Shown here: piece by piece, positions 43,984 through 56,154 of the stretch
Numbering within the stretch: position 1 is the first letter of the stretch
How the letters are laid out: each line of letters begins with the position of its first letter
DNA from: Alentia gelatinosa
Taxonomy: Eukaryota; Annelida; Polychaeta; Phyllodocida; Polynoidae
DNA length: 64,000 bases
NCBI GenBank assembly: GCA_950022655.1
Contig: OX465584.1
Coordinates: 58,500,335 to 58,564,334, forward strand
Reading direction: 5' to 3'
Notes under the pieces: generated by a model
Seen by the model: only the letters and a program-made list of their open reading frames with translations
The model's database searches: none
Told to the model about the DNA's origin: nothing
Made by a program: the position numbers and the translations under genes

Positions 43984-44879
43984 AAGCCAGAGACACACCA
44001 AGCGAGTGAAGGCAGCGATCTTTCAGAATCGCCAACTCAAAATGCCATGTATGTGAGATTTTATTTCATAATACTATCTCCCACTGATAATTTAGCGTAT
44101 CAGAGGCAATAATCCGATGAAACATGAAATAATAGGTCACACACAGGCCATTTTGTGACGGCGATTCCGAAAATAGCTGAGTTTCTCGCTTGGTGTATCT
44201 CCGGTATAAAGCCGGAGACACATCAAGCGAGAAACGCAGCGAGTTCCGTAATCGCCAACACAAAATGGCCTATAAGTGAGCTATTATTTCATAATTCACC
44301 TGATCATTGCTTCCAAGATGCTAAATTATAGGCAGGAGATATTCCTATGAAATAGTATCTCACATACACGCCAATTTGTGTTGGCGATTCCAGAGATCGC
44401 TGCCTTCACTCGCTTGGTGTGTATCCGGTATGAGCCAGAGACACACCAAGCGAGTGAAGGTAGCGATCTTCAGAATCGCCAACACAAAATGCCATGTATG
44501 TGAGATTTTATTTCATAATACTATCTCCCACTGATAATTTAGCGTATCAGAGGCAATAATCCGATGAAACATGAAATGATAGGTCACATACAGGCCATTT
44601 TGTGACGGCGATTCCGAAAATAGCTGAGTTTCTCGCTTGGTGTATCTCTGGTATAAGCCAGAGACACACCAAGCGAGTGAAGGTAGCGATCTCCGGAATC
44701 GCCAACACAAAATGGCATATATATGTCAGATATCATTTCATAGTAATATCTCTCAGTGATAATTTAGCATATCAGAAACAATAATCAGGTAAAATATGAA
44801 ATCATAACTCACATACTCGCCATTTTGTGTAGGCGATTCCTGAAATCGCTACGTTTCTCGCTTAGTGTGTATCAGGAAT
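43984..44879. mobile_element. FAM-M: four head-to-tail TIR elements
   Basis: The four units begin near 43985, 44209, 44436 and 44656, each 220-227 bases long. Each has an AGCCAGAGACACACCAAGCG-type left end and a CGCTTGGTGTATCTCCGGTA-type right end, with about 60-base TIRs containing CGATTCCGGAGATCGCT-like bases and AACACAAAATGG. Consecutive units share the GTATAAGCC junction, so a TA is the only spacer. The interiors differ by substitutions. Confidence 0.88.
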
Positions 44880-45149
44880 CGGTGAGGGTGTTGTGTGTGG
44901 GTTGTTTCTGCCGTATTAAACAGGACCAGACCGACGGAATAGTCCTCCAAACACAATGCCTATCACCAACGATTTCAAACCACTTTAATTCTGTTGCAAG
45001 GCAAAGAAGTCGATAGGTGGTGGCCTCATTGCATAATCAATGCGCAATCAATGGGTCAACACTTCCCTGCAAGTCTGTTTCCATTCACGACAAACTTATG
45101 GGATGCCACAATATGGCAAAACTCGGCATGTTGAAATAGGCCTAACCCG
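44880..45149. other. Intergenic, no feature seen
   Basis: Short stretch with no supported feature. Confidence 0.3.
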
Positions 45150-46262
45150 GCGTTAACACTAGACGATTATTGGCGGCGATTCTTGAACCTGACGACTTTC
45201 AGCCATAAAAGTCTAGAAATTGTCTAATATAAATGCCAAGTGTGTGGCGACTGCAGATCGTCTGATTACGTCTGATAACGCAATAAAGCACCACCTCACG
45301 ACTATTGGACATGCTCTGATGCCGGCAACTGTTTCAAGCCACCTTGAATAAGTCGTCTATACGGGCAGCGATTCTGTGAAAACTCATAGTCGTCAGTTTA
45401 AACGCTTGGTTGAATTCTAAGGTTGATGACGTTTGCGGTCGACATTGCCACCACCTGACGACTATTGGCTGATGATCTACAGTCGCCACATATTTAGTCG
45501 TCTAGTGTAAATGCTGTGTAATGAGAATACTCGCTGTATTTCTGTCCGACAAACAGTTTCCGCCTATCGAGTAACCACGGATGGTGTGCAGGAGGAAGGA
45601 CAACCTGTGCCCCAGTTGTTTATATTCGGGAGGCGCCCCGGTTTGATTATCTAATTATCTAATTATCTAATTATCTCAACACAACGTGTTTAGGATGGTG
45701 TTCAAGTGTGAGCAGAATCCTCAGTATGATTCTCCTCCAGTCTACCTAGACTGCAGTACGTCCCGTTATCCCCAGGGCCAGGGTTCTGAATCAGCGTTTA
45801 CATTAGACGATTATAGTCTTGAATTCAGCATCACCTGATGCCAGAAATTGGCTAGTATAAACGCCAAGTGCATGGCGACTACAGATCATCTCATCATGTC
45901 AGATTATGCAATGTAACACCACCTGGTGATTTTGTTTTGTTTTGTTTTATTTAATTGTGAGTTTTTCAGTTACACCGAATTATGTAGACCACTTGACAGC
46001 TGATGACTCTTTTAAGCTGGTTTGAATTAGTCATCCAGACTGTGGGTCATTCTGTAAAAACGTCTAGTGTAAACGCTTGAGTATATTCATGGATAGACAA
46101 CTAATACTACCGAGTTTGTTTTGTATACCTTTTTCGTTCCGTGGAATTATTCATTCCTGGTAGGAAAAGATTTGCCAATATTGTAAAATCGAGCACAACC
46201 TGACGATTATTGGCTATTCAACCTTTAATCATCACGTTTTTAGTCATCTAGTGTAAACAACG
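45150..46262. mobile_element. Cluster of FAM-O elements
   Basis: Two near-complete copies (about 45150-45408 and 45794-46079) and pieces at 45440-45525 and 46170-46262 are present. Ends are GCGTTTACATTAGACGATTA and TCGTCTAGTGTAAACGC. The interior includes CACCACCTGACGACTATTGG. The unit ATTATCTA is repeated several times near 45650-45675. Confidence 0.7.
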
Positions 46263-46996
46263 GGTTTGGGCACCACCTGACGACTTTTGGCCAGGGGTGG
46301 TCACATATGGGCTTCCAGTGTACTGCAAAGACACTATCTCTTCACTATCTGTATGCTACTCACTGTGCTAGTGGCAAAGGAGCAGGGTGCCAGTGTCTCA
46401 GTGTATTAGAAGCGTGCCCACTGACCATAACCAATCACTCAAGACCGAAATACCTCAAGGACTACTAGTGCTTGTTATGTTTGGCTCCTAGACTCAGGCA
46501 GTTGCAGAAATGGCAAGTTGACTGGGTGCAAGCGGGTTACAGAAACGACCTGGATTGAATTTAACCCAAACCTTTCAATTATTCATTTATCAATGCATGC
46601 TCATTCATCAATGATGCACACACCATTTGATTTTAAGTAGGATTCACACGATGGGATTCATGTACCTCACAGGGTGTTTGTCTGAGACAAACCCTGCTTA
46701 GATTCTGTACTGGAACACAATCTCCTCGTCTGAATTGTAGGGTTCCATTTTCCTGAGATATGTACTTGCCCAAGCCAAAAGGAGGCCAGTAAACATGATT
46801 ACATGTTTGTAAAACCCCTCACCTCAAGAGCACTTGAGTCCTAGAGTGAGTGTTCACTGTAACTATGTCTGAGATTATGTACCAGGTATGTCCCTCCATG
46901 TAAATCCAATTCGCCTTGAGACTGGCGACAGCACTTTACCATGAGATAGTTGTATATGTCACCGATTGAATTACAGACACTACAAGCTATGGACAT
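46263..46996. other. Intergenic with dispersed repeats
   Basis: 46370-46560 and 46640-46760 match 26220-26600 and 21835-21975 respectively. No gene is seen. Confidence 0.4.
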
Positions 46997-47366
46997 TAAC
47001 CCTTTAAAGACGGGGCAACCCTGTTGGTTGGGGCGGGTACTTTGGATTGGCAGAACTCCAGGGGACGGGCCAAATTTTGTCTAAACCCATATTCCATTAT
47101 TTGATCACTTGATATGACACATAATTCTGATCTATATTATTAATTTTATCAAATAATATCAAATACTATATCATAGGTATATTCTCTGAAAATTTCAGAT
47201 ATATTGATCAATTATTTCTTCATAAAACAATGAAATGTTAAATATTACTAAATTTCATAAATAATGCCTCAAGGCATTATCCGGTATCCGCGGGGGAATG
47301 CCTCAAGGCATTACCCGGTCTATGCTGGGGAATACCTCAAGACATTACCCCCCCTGAAAGGGTTAA
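46997..47366. mobile_element. FAM-N element, copy 2
   Basis: The ends are TTAACCCTTTAAAGACGG and CCTGAAAGGGTTAA. Subrepeats AATGCCTCAAGGCATTA occur three times near the right end. Confidence 0.75.
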
Positions 47367-47477
47367 AAGCTGCGGCCAGTGTGATATACCTTTACATAGG
47401 ATGTAAAGAAACGAGGTGTCACTACAGACTGTATGGAGGCCCCTTAACCCCATGTCCATCTTCTCCACATGTCCTGA

Positions 47478-47814
47478 TTAGTAGAAACCGAACGAGAGTT
47501 AGACTTGACAATGTTTATGCCACGATGGGCAGGTCGTGTATTACTACACGAGGCGTTAGCCAAGTGTAGTGAGAAGCAGACCTGACCAGAGTTTCGTATT
47601 TATCCTACCCCGTCTATGCTTTTGTATTTCTAAAAGGTAAATATTGAGTCAACGACCAACAGAACTCTTTTCATAATAGCTGACATGCTGCTCTCTGATT
47701 GGTCAATATTGTTATTACTCTAGTGGCATAAAAAATACTTTATGTCACGGCCTGCCACATAAAATTTCCCTATGTTAAGTCTATGGCGGTTTTTTATTAG
47801 GGGTAGGATAAAGC
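47478..47814 (-). mobile_element. FAM-B two-module element, inverted, copy P6
   Basis: The hairpin module has arms GAAACCGAACGAGAGTTAG and CAGAGTTTCG-side bases, with apex GTATTACTACACGAGGCGTTAGCCAAGTGTAG. A TIR module from TTTATCCTACCCCGTC to GGGGTAGGATAAA follows. It is next to a FAM-L element. Confidence 0.75.
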
Positions 47815-48120
47815 CCAATACCCACCTACCGATTTCGGAACATTTATGTACCTTTGTCAGCGACAAACGAACGGTAATTTGTCTCAGGCGAGGCATCCTA
47901 ATAGAGTCGGCCATAGTCGGGAGATGTAGGACAGCTAGGCAAGGGTGAGCCACCGATTAGTAGACTGATTTGCCTAGGACTAATACCCACCAACCCCTCT
48001 CCTCAATGTCTGCCCGTCGAGCGAAGGGTTACGTAATTTGCCTATGACAAGTTCACCGACTCCTATACAATTTGGGAACTAATCGTTCAATCCTGAATCG
48101 GTAGATTGGCATTCGGCTTT
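47815..48120. mobile_element. FAM-L element, copy 2
   Basis: The ends are AAGCCCAATACCCACCTACC and GGTAGATTGGCATTCGGCTT. It shares the interior words GACAGCTAGGCAAGGGT and TCGAGCGAAGGGTTACG with copy 1. Confidence 0.82.
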
Positions 48121-48239
48121 ACAAACCCTTCTCTAATCTACCATGCGTATGGCAAAGCTGCCACCTGTCTGAAGCCATGTCTTTGTACTATGTATTTCCT
48201 GTTTTGACTGATAGGTTGAAAATCATGTTTCAGTGTACG

Positions 48240-48280
48240 TGAACCTTATTGTCAATAAACGTTTTCCAAAAAAAAAAGTC
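48240..48280 (+). repeat. AATAAA plus A-run: retroposed 3' end
   Basis: GTCAATAAACGTTTTCC is followed by about ten A residues. This looks like the tail of a retroposed transcript. The body to the left, after 48121, is not recognised. Confidence 0.5.
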
Positions 48281-48740
48281 GTACCAGAAGAGAATCGTTT
48301 GAGACTAGGGGAAAGATGTGAAGTACACCAGTCTCAAGTACATTAGTCTGTCTCTATGTGTGAATCCCACTTCAGCTGTATCACATAATCAACATGGACG
48401 TTTGTTATGATACAGAAGCCATCTGTATACTTAATGCTGATATGAATGCATAAACCTAAACAATGCTCCTTACAAAACACAAAAACACTTCAACTACAAG
48501 CAATTAGGGGACCCACAGTATGTTCAAATTACCAATTAACCGGTCGACTCTTATTAAGATGTCCTTGAGCAACCAATTAGCAGTAGATATTAGCCAAAGA
48601 CATTCCTTATTGTTAAAGAAAGACTTTCAGATACTATGGCTAGAAAAGAAGTAGTGCTATTTTTTCACATTTTCTTTTTCTGGAGCATTGAGGTAATTTC
48701 TCAAGTTTAAATGCAAAGATAGATTAGCCGTCAATATTCT

Positions 48741-49038
48741 CACTGCACAAAAAACCACCAGTTTATTCATATATACGCCATCGCGTAAGTGCATGTATCG
48801 GCTGTATATTGACACGTTTCCTTTTCTATACGTCAGCGTAATGGCAGTATTTGCTGCAAAGCGTATATGAAGAGAAATATTGTTTGCGGGACATGTATAC
48901 GCAGGTCGTTTAGATTTTACATATAGATCTATAGATGAGGCGTATACACAACGGAAAATAGAACTATCTTGTATACGCAAAATCATACATACATATGCCT
49001 GGTGTATACATATATAAACTGGTGGTTTTTGCGCAGTG
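48741..49038. mobile_element. FAM-E element, copy 3
   Basis: The ends are CACTGCACAAAAAACCACCA and TGGTGGTTTTTGCGCAGTG. The interior holds TATATACGCCATCGCG and related words. The long minus-strand open frame here lies within the element and is not a gene. Confidence 0.82.
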
Positions 49039-49900
49039 TCTAAAGTATACCTTGGATTTGAATCGCAGAACCCCCATAAATCCAGATCATGGCAAGAGAG
49101 GTCATATTTGTATTGAAGAGTATAAAACAGCAAAGAAAATGACAAAATTTAATAAATAATGATTTAGGATTCGCAATTTTTAAAAAGATTGCCATGAAAT
49201 GTAAAAGAACGGATCTTTATGAACTATGTCCAATTCGCCTTCTTGAATATCATCTTCATTGTAACCTTTCATTCATTATTTAATGGTGGTCAACACATGA
49301 TTAACTGATAAAACTAAAAAAAAAAAGAATACACCGTTAAGTATAGATCATCACCATCATATGTGTATGAAATCAGCTTTTGGAAAATAAGCCGAAATAA
49401 GCCGAAATATACTAAATCTTTAATACATAGAGTAGAGTAGAGTTAAGGAACAATTGTTTATCTAGATGTAACATACAGAGGATGCCTTTCTGCTTACTGA
49501 GCTTGTTTGGGAAATTATATTTTAGATTCAAGTTATGGATATTTGTTTAGCGGGATTCACACGGATAGACTAATGTTCTTGAGACTGGTGTACTTTACAC
49601 CTTTTCCCCAGTCTCCTATAAATTTCCCTCTGTTAAAAAATATCACAGCAGGATGCTGAACTGGTGCTTTTCCTGTCTCAAATTTCGGATTAGTTTCATA
49701 TGGAAGGATACATCTAGGACAGATTTCTACATAAATACATACAAGTATAATGATTCCCAGAATAGTGCCAGAATCGTGGTGTTCTCAGGCTTGGGTTTGC
49801 ACTAGAATTAGAACAGCCAATCAAGAAATTCCTTTTGCCAATCGGTGCCCAGTGAACTGAACTGGCTGTGCTCTGTTAGACCCTTACAGACTGTAAGCCT
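49039..49900. other. Intergenic, no gene seen
   Basis: AT-rich. The segment 49550-49630 shares GGGATTCACAC and GAGACTGGTGTAC with 48310-48390 in opposite orientation, so it is a dispersed repeat. Confidence 0.35.
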
Positions 49901-50532
49901 TAAGCCGGATGCCCATCTACCGATTTAGGGTTGAACGATTAGTTCCAAAATCTTTTTTTTTTTTTTTTTTTTTTTTATTGGTTCGATTCGATAGCGCAAA
50001 GCTCCGATCTTCCATCGTACCAGTGACAGCCTGCATTCTGTAAGCTAGATTATCAATATGTTATTATCGTCACTTCTATTATAGTTGTAACAGGTGGTGC
50101 AGTAACAGATTCACAAGTTGAAGAATAAGTGCTGGAACATGATGAATATATAACAGATGTATGTAAATTGTGGATATATGGAACAAGGGGATGACAAGAG
50201 GCAGTTTGATTTAGTGGGTTGTTTTGAGTTGGGTATATGCTTTCATTGATATTCGCTCAGACGTAGTCACATTATTTTAAAGAAAAATTTACAAATTCTA
50301 AGTGTCGTTCCATTGGTTTACTGTCTGGTTTGTGTTCAGTACACATTGAGCATGGAGTCTCACGTGACTTCGCGCTCTCACATTTTATCATGTCGGTGAC
50401 AATTATGATCATGGAATCCGTTGTGATTCCTCGATCCCGTTTTAACTAGATACACAATGTTTTATGGTTTTATATACACACACACATAAAGCGAATACCA
50501 GTAAGCGAACATCCAATTCCCGTATTATAATC

Positions 50533-52240
50533 TCATCTTACTTTCTTAAGTTTTTTAATGTGTTTCTTAAAAGTTTCCTTATTTTCCAATTTTCTTATGC
50601 TTTCAGTTAATTTATTCCATAAAGTTGATCCATTATAAGATGGGGCTTTTTTGGCAAATTCTGTTTTTAGTTTGGGGAGGTGAAGCATGGTCCCTGTCCT
50701 CCCTCTTGTCATCATATTGGATTCTGTTGGCCTTGCACTTACAGACTCTATTGATGCATGTACACCTAAAGTAGATAGTAACCTTCTCTTAGTGTTTGTT
50801 AAGAGTAATTCTGACCTCCTTCTCTCCAGATGCTGGATTCCAGCTATCCGATGTAAGTCTTTGACAGTGTGCACCCTGGGACCCGCGCCCAGGCATATAC
50901 GGAGACCACGATTCTGACTCCTCTGTAGCTTATCTTGAAATTTCTGTGTTACACAGTCATGTAGGTAAGATGCGTAATCTATGACAGGGGTTATACTTTG
51001 TTTATAAATCTTACATGCTATACTTTTAGTGATCAAATGCCTAAGTTTCCCCAGTAAAAAGATTTTCCTGTTTAGTTTTTTTATAGTCATCAGGCTTGAG
51101 TAACTTTAGTTTTGTTTTTGAAGAGAACCAGACCACCTTAGTTTTGTTGCTATTAATTGTAATATAGTTATTCCTAGTCCATTCATGTAATCTGTCTAAA
51201 CTAGCTTGCATTTGTTTAGCTATTTCAGCCATGTTCTTTCCTTCCTTATATATCACTAAACCATCTGCATAAAATTGGTATGAAATATTTTGATTTTCTA
51301 GAACTTTACTCAAATCGTTGATATAAAAAATAAACAACAGTGGCCCCAGGACCGATCCCTGGGGCACACCATAAGTGACTGGTCTCCAATCAGAAGTATT
51401 GCCGCCTATACGGATACGTTGGTATCTATCGCTCAGATACGAGCTGATCCATTGGAGAGTAGCCGGGGTAATATTTAGTTCTTCTAGTTTATTAATCAGG
51501 GTCCCATGGTGCACACTGTCGAAAGCCTTTTTGAAATCAATGAATACCCCACAAGTCAATAACGAATTGTCTCTATTTAAGTAGAGATCATTCACTAAGT
51601 CCCCTATAGCATCAATTGTTCCGACACCTGTCTGATAACCATACTGTTTTTTACTAATCATACCTTGTGATCTTAAGACATAAGTCAGGTACCTATGGAT
51701 GGTTTTTTCAATTAATTTTGATTGCGTTTGAAGAATAGAAATCGGGCGCCAATTTGTTGGATTCGAAAGAGCACCTGTCTTCGGAATCGGGGTAACTGTT
51801 GCATTTTTCCAGGCTGATGGAAATACTCCTTTTTCAAAACTTAAAGTATATATGTGTGATAGCTGTGGAACAAGTATGCCTAGTGTATCCTTTAGTACTG
51901 AAGTCCGTACTCCATCGATACCAGACGGTTTATTAATATTTATTTCCTTCACAAACTCATCCAATGATGCCTGGCTTACTATCAGAGGTGTAAATGTGGT
52001 GAAATCAAACTTAGTGCTATATGTTCCCGTATATTCCAGTTTAATATCAGGATCTACTTTCTTTGCAAGAACATCTCCTATTTCTGAGAAATATTCGTTC
52101 AAATATGTAGGAGAGTCACATGGCTCAATCCATTTATCATCTGTTTCATGGTACATCCTTGGGGGTATCGCACTACACTTTGGTTTCAGAAGACCATTCA
52201 CATTCCTCCAAAATTTCTTTGGATCGTTTTCGCAATTTTC
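50533..52240 (-). pseudogene. LINE reverse transcriptase, inactive (YADG), with internal deletion
   Basis: Reverse-transcriptase blocks appear in order: NKPSGIDGVRTSVLKD, SAWKNATVTPIPKTG, NWRPISILQTQSKLIEKTIH, FIDFKKAFDSVHHGTLINKL (first catalytic Asp), GVPQGSVLGPLLFIFYIND and YQFYADGLVIYKEG. The last should be YADD; the second aspartate is glycine (GAT GGT), which should abolish activity. After KTKLKLLKPDD about 50-60 residues expected before the thumb are missing. The C-terminal part (KKLNRKIFLLGKLRHL to FKKHIKKLKKVR, 51090-50533) continues in another frame. It ends with LWNKLTESIRKLENKETFKK, typical of this superfamily. Confidence 0.85.
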
Positions 52241-53285
52241 TAAGGTTTTTTTATACTCTCCACTTTAGCTTGTTTGATTTGTCTACTTATGATGTTCCTT
52301 AATTGCTTGGCTCTATATAAGAAGTTCATCTCTCCGGTTTTTGTAAATTGTTTCACGTTATATTCCCTTTCATAAATATATTCCTTTATTTGCGGAGTCA
52401 TCCATTCACAGTCAACACGCCTTGGGGTCCATGTTTTAAATGGACAGGTATGGTCTAAAAATAATATCAGTTCGTCTTCTATAAATTGCCATTCACCTGG
52501 ATCCTCCAGGCTCCAATATTGATCCCAGTCCAACATTTCGAACCAACTTATAAGGTGCGTCTTATCATATTTAACATAATTTCGTCCCTTGAAGGTCGTA
52601 CCCACTCCCAACAATTTAGGTTTATTTTTAACAGCATATACCGGTAGATGGTCACTCAATAGGGCAGATATGACACCTTGACTATCAACAATTTGGCAAT
52701 TTGTTATAATATTGTCAATACAGCTTCCACCCCCCTTCTTATACGGTCTTGTATATTGGTTAATGAGCCTTTTACAATTTAGATCTAGGTATGCTTCCTC
52801 AAACTTCTCTACTTTAGGACAATTAGTACTTAGAAAGTTTAAATTATAATCCCCCAGTAGCCATATTTCGTAGGTCTTAAATTTAGGTAGGGTTGTGATT
52901 TTTGTTAAATGATCAATTACCACTTCAACTTTGCTGTGAGGCGGCATGTAAATCACTCCTATCAACATGGGTTTGCTGTTGCGCATGGTTATTTCGATAA
53001 AGAGGCATTCCAAGTCGTCTCGCATGACAGACATGTTTTCAAGCATAGTGGCGTAGGAAGCCCAACAATCCTTTAAGTAACATGCGACTCCTCCACCTTT
53101 GGCCCCTTCTCTATCGTTTCTGTACAGTTGATGTCCCTCCCACATCATAAATGAGTCTGGATACTCATCAGAGAGCCACGTCTCGCTAAGTGTGACCACG
53201 TCCACTTCAGGAAAAAGTTGAAAAAGTTCATCCTTTCTCCTGTTCAAGCTCCAACAATTGCAATGTATCAAACTGAACCCCTTTA
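52240..53285 (-). pseudogene. LINE endonuclease domain
   Basis: The domain is an apurinic/apyrimidinic-type endonuclease that nicks target DNA. Visible motifs are FSLIHCNCWSLNRR at the start, VVTLSETWLSDEYPD (catalytic glutamate), LIGVIYMPPHSK, WLLGDYNLNFLS and LLSDHLPVYAV (the SDH motif with the catalytic histidine). The first residues of the open frame (VTDSY) come from the flanking FAM-L element, so there is no native start. The frame ends at SIKKP* in an A7 run. One more A would join it to KTLENCENDPKKFWRN in the reverse-transcriptase frame, so the break is a single-base homopolymer deletion. Confidence 0.8.
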
Positions 53286-53770
53286 TATAGGAGTCGGTCA
53301 CTTTGTCGCAGGCAAATTACGTAACCCCTCGCTCGCCCCGCACACTGATAAAATCGGTGTATGGTCCATTAACCGCTGGGGTAGGGCAAAAACTAAAGAA
53401 ACCGAGTGTTCCCTAATCACTGGGTAGCCCTGCCTAGCTGTCCTACATCTGCCGACTCCGTTCGGATGGCTTGGCTGAGACAAATTACCCTCTGTTTGTC
53501 GCCGACAAACGTACATAAATGTTCGAAAAATTGGTAGATGGGCATTGGGCTTTAGGTGGCGTGGTCTGTAAGCAGACTAGCTAGAGTTATAACTCTCCAA
53601 GCTGATCTATTTGGTACATGCCCATTAAAAGATACTCTAGGACCTATGCTATAACTCGCAAATTTCTACCACAGAGTAAAAATAGATAGAACAGTCAACC
53701 CCGATATTCCTCTCACTGAAGGGGACTGGCCAATAGTGGCCATGCTCTGCTAGACCTTCACATACCATAA

Positions 53771-54216
53771 AGAGGGGTGTCCATCAACCACGACAAGGCT
53801 ATGACAATGGCTTTCCGACAAGGTCCATGACAGCTCTATGATTGGAGGCCTTGTAGTAGCCTTGTTGAGGTTGGTGGACCCCAGTTCCCGACAAGAGGCT
53901 ACAACAAGGCCACAACAGGCTGCAACATGAAGCTTGCCGGGGGCCTGTCGGGGGCCTTCCGACAAGGCTACGACAATATTGAATATGTTCGATTTTTGCT
54001 ACAACTAGACCTTTGTCGTGGAGTGCTGTGGTTTCCTCAATATCACTGTCTTAGTGTGTCAGAACCATGGGCGCCTTTTTTACGGCAACCAGCAACGTCT
54101 ACGACACGCCCCGACACCGCTGTCCTGACACTGCTCTTCTCATGACAAGGCTGCGATTGGAACTTTCATGTCGGCACTTGTCGTAGCCTTGTCGTGGTTG
54201 GTGGACGCCCCCCTTT
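53771..54216. mobile_element. FAM-H element, single copy
   Basis: The ends are AGGGGTGTCCATCAACCACG and CGTGGTTGGTGGACGCCCCC. The interior matches the left unit of 31774-32646, including CGGGGGCCTGTCGGGGGCC. Confidence 0.82.
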
Positions 54217-54639
54217 ACGGTTCTCGTCGTTGGTCAACTTGGGGGCACTAATTGGTGAGTGGCCACATTTGACCACTTATCTGTGTCCTCTTATACTATC
54301 TGTGTGAGGTCATGCTTGTTGTGTAGAGTATATAACTGGTTTATTCTCTATGTAGCAGTAGTGTAGTTTTATGCCATGTAATCTCTCCTTTCTTTGTAAA
54401 AAGTTTGTTCTCCATGGCCTAGTTGAGCTTAACCCAAGCTATCCTGATTATGACTGTTCTGTTCTGTTCTGTTCGAGAAGCTCGTTCCTGGTTTTCTAGG
54501 TGCCAGAGTTGCTCATAGAACTCCTGTCAACTTTGTGGGTGTGCTTTTTAGCAGAATTTTGAGAAACCCCCACCTTTTTCACCATCTAATAAAATCTGTG
54601 TGTATATATAAGTATATATATATGGATATATATATATAG

Positions 54640-54725
<86 letters not shown>

Positions 54726-55196
54726 CTGGTAATGTAGTAGTGTAGTAGTTACAGATAGGTGACAGCACAGTAGTATAGATGTCAAGACTGGCAAATAACA
54801 ACAAATGATTGTGGTTAATAGTTCGAAATTACATGCTGGGTTGAGGAATCATTTTCAAGGCTGGCTCGAAACCTTGGAAATCCATTAAGCCACCATTTCT
54901 GTCTAATGGCAAAATCGCTGCAATTATCGTTAAATTATGCTAGGTTTCAGGCCAACTTACATCGTTAACGATTCCTAGACAAACAGGATATCACTGTGCT
55001 TGATGGTGACAGCGGACATTGCTTGAGACTATGCGACCAAAGTTCGGCACGGATAAAGACTAAGGGCAAACAATTACGGGACCTCAACAACTATCTAGAT
55101 CCAAATAATAACGAAATTTCCTCCTAGTAACACAAATAACACTAATCTTACACACTTGGTAATAACATACATTGAATCATATGAGCATACATACAC
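54217..55196. other. Intergenic with a TA/TG microsatellite
   Basis: Bases 54599-54725 are a (TA)n run followed by (TG)n. GTTCTGTTCTGTTCTGTTC is at about 54456. No gene is seen. Confidence 0.7.
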
Positions 55197-55532
55197 AATA
55201 TTGACTGGTTTCAGATACAAGCGGCCGTATGCTCCGAGGAGTTGTCTTGTAGTAATATCCGAGCGTATGCGAGGATATTGCGCAGAGTCAACTCCTCGGA
55301 GCATACGGCCGATTGTATCTGAAACCAGTCTATATTGTATTTATTATCCACATTTTCTGGGCAAGTGGCATGTCGAAATCAGTTCATTTTAATTATACAC
55401 TATTTTTCCGTACGTACTATTTTTCCGTATGCGCCATCCGGAGCATACAACATATAACTGTATGCTCCGGGTATGTCTATACAAACTCTCTATGTGTTTT
55501 CTATTGACACTTTGTATTAGGTGGATAATAAA
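55197..55532. mobile_element. FAM-D two-module element
   Basis: The hairpin module (55197-55336) has arms TGACTGGTTTCAGATACAAG and TGTATCTGAAACCAGTC, with inner arms CCGTATGCTCCGAGGAGTTG and CAACTCCTCGGAGCATACGG. Its apex is TAGTAATATCCGAGCGTATGCGAGGATATTGC. The TIR module runs from TTTATTATCCACATTTTC to TAGGTGGATAATAAAA. It also has an inner palindrome GCCATCCGGAGCATAC/GTATGCTCCGGG. Confidence 0.78.
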
Positions 55533-55604
55533 AATGTAACCCTCTATTCATGGTCGTTTTGTCAGATTGTCTTCCATAAGGGATATATATCTTTTTAATT
55601 ATGT

Positions 55605-55793
55605 ATTTATGTATTTATCATTCAGCATCCCAAATATATGTTATGAAAGGAAAAATAAAAAAGCTGACCACGCCCTATTTTGCACACTATAGGGACTTTT
55701 TTCCGTTTTCTACTTTGCTACTCAGTAGCTATTTGCAGGTTCAATAGTTATATATAGTAAAGCGGACTCCGTATTTGTTGAATGACTAAATCA
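55605..55793. repeat. Repeat with an inverted copy at 58468-58655
   Basis: TTTATCATTCAGCATCCCAA at one copy and TTGGGATGCTGAATGATAAA at the other start a near-identical stretch of about 190 bases in opposite orientations. It continues to GCGGACTCCGTATTTGTTGA. The pair could be the ends of a composite element or two independent insertions. Confidence 0.7.
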
Positions 55794-55824
55794 TATATCA
55801 CTCAATCTCAATGGCGAACGAGGA

Positions 55825-56139
55825 TACTATAGAGAAACCAAAGAAGAGTCGTGTTGTTGTTTATCGCACGACGGCAAGATCGCATATTACTGCGCGAGGC
55901 GAAGCTGAGAGCAGTAATACACGATCTTGCCAGAGTGCGATGAACAATAACACAACTAACTCGAGTTTGATTTAGAATTTATCCTCCCCCGCCTGTCTAA
56001 ATTACTTCTACATTAACAAATGACGTCATTTGTCAAGTGTATCCCACTAGAGCGATATTTTTCATTTTTCTGAACTCCACACCAAATACAGTGACACAAT
56101 GTTAAGCCTATGGAGTTTTTTTATTAGGGGTAGGATAAA
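55825..56139 (-). mobile_element. FAM-B two-module element, inverted, copy P7
   Basis: The hairpin module has arms AAACCAAAGAAGAGTCGTGT and ACACAACTAACTCGAGTTTG. Its apex is ATATTACTGCGCGAGGCGAAGCTGAGAGCAGTAATAC. The TIR module runs from TTTATCCTCCCCCGCC to GGGGTAGGATAAAG. It closely matches 32821-33136. Confidence 0.83.
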
Positions 56140-56154
56140 GACCAAACACTCATC

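Larger units (their letters stand above)
49957..53289 (-). mobile_element. 5'-truncated LINE, CR1/L2/Jockey superfamily
   Basis: The element reads on the minus strand. From 5' to 3' it has an endonuclease domain (from about 53280), a reverse transcriptase (about 52240-51085), a C-terminal region (51090-50533) and a 3' UTR. It ends in a T-run (A-tail on the minus strand) at about 49957-49980. The 5' end is cut exactly at the start of the endonuclease, a typical truncated insertion. It lies in a FAM-L element. No clear target-site duplication is visible. Confidence 0.85.
49901..53554. mobile_element. FAM-L element, copy 3, split by a LINE
   Basis: The left piece AAGCCGGATGCCCATCTACC..GATTAGTTCCAAAATC ends at about 49956. 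The right piece resumes at TATAGGAGTCGGTCAC near 53287 and ends GGTAGATGGGCATTGGGCTT. In intact copies these two sequences are adjacent (AAATCGTATAGGAGTCGG), so a 3.3-kb LINE inserted between them. Confidence 0.85.

Noticed and set aside
48657..49145. 162-codon minus-strand open frame
   Set aside because: It spans a FAM-E element and matches no protein type.
49979..49995. GGTTCGATTCG resembling a tRNA/SINE B box
   Set aside because: No A box or cloverleaf upstream; only the T-run of the LINE tail is there.
54579..54804. Two overlapping minus-strand open frames
   Set aside because: They translate the TA/TG microsatellite.
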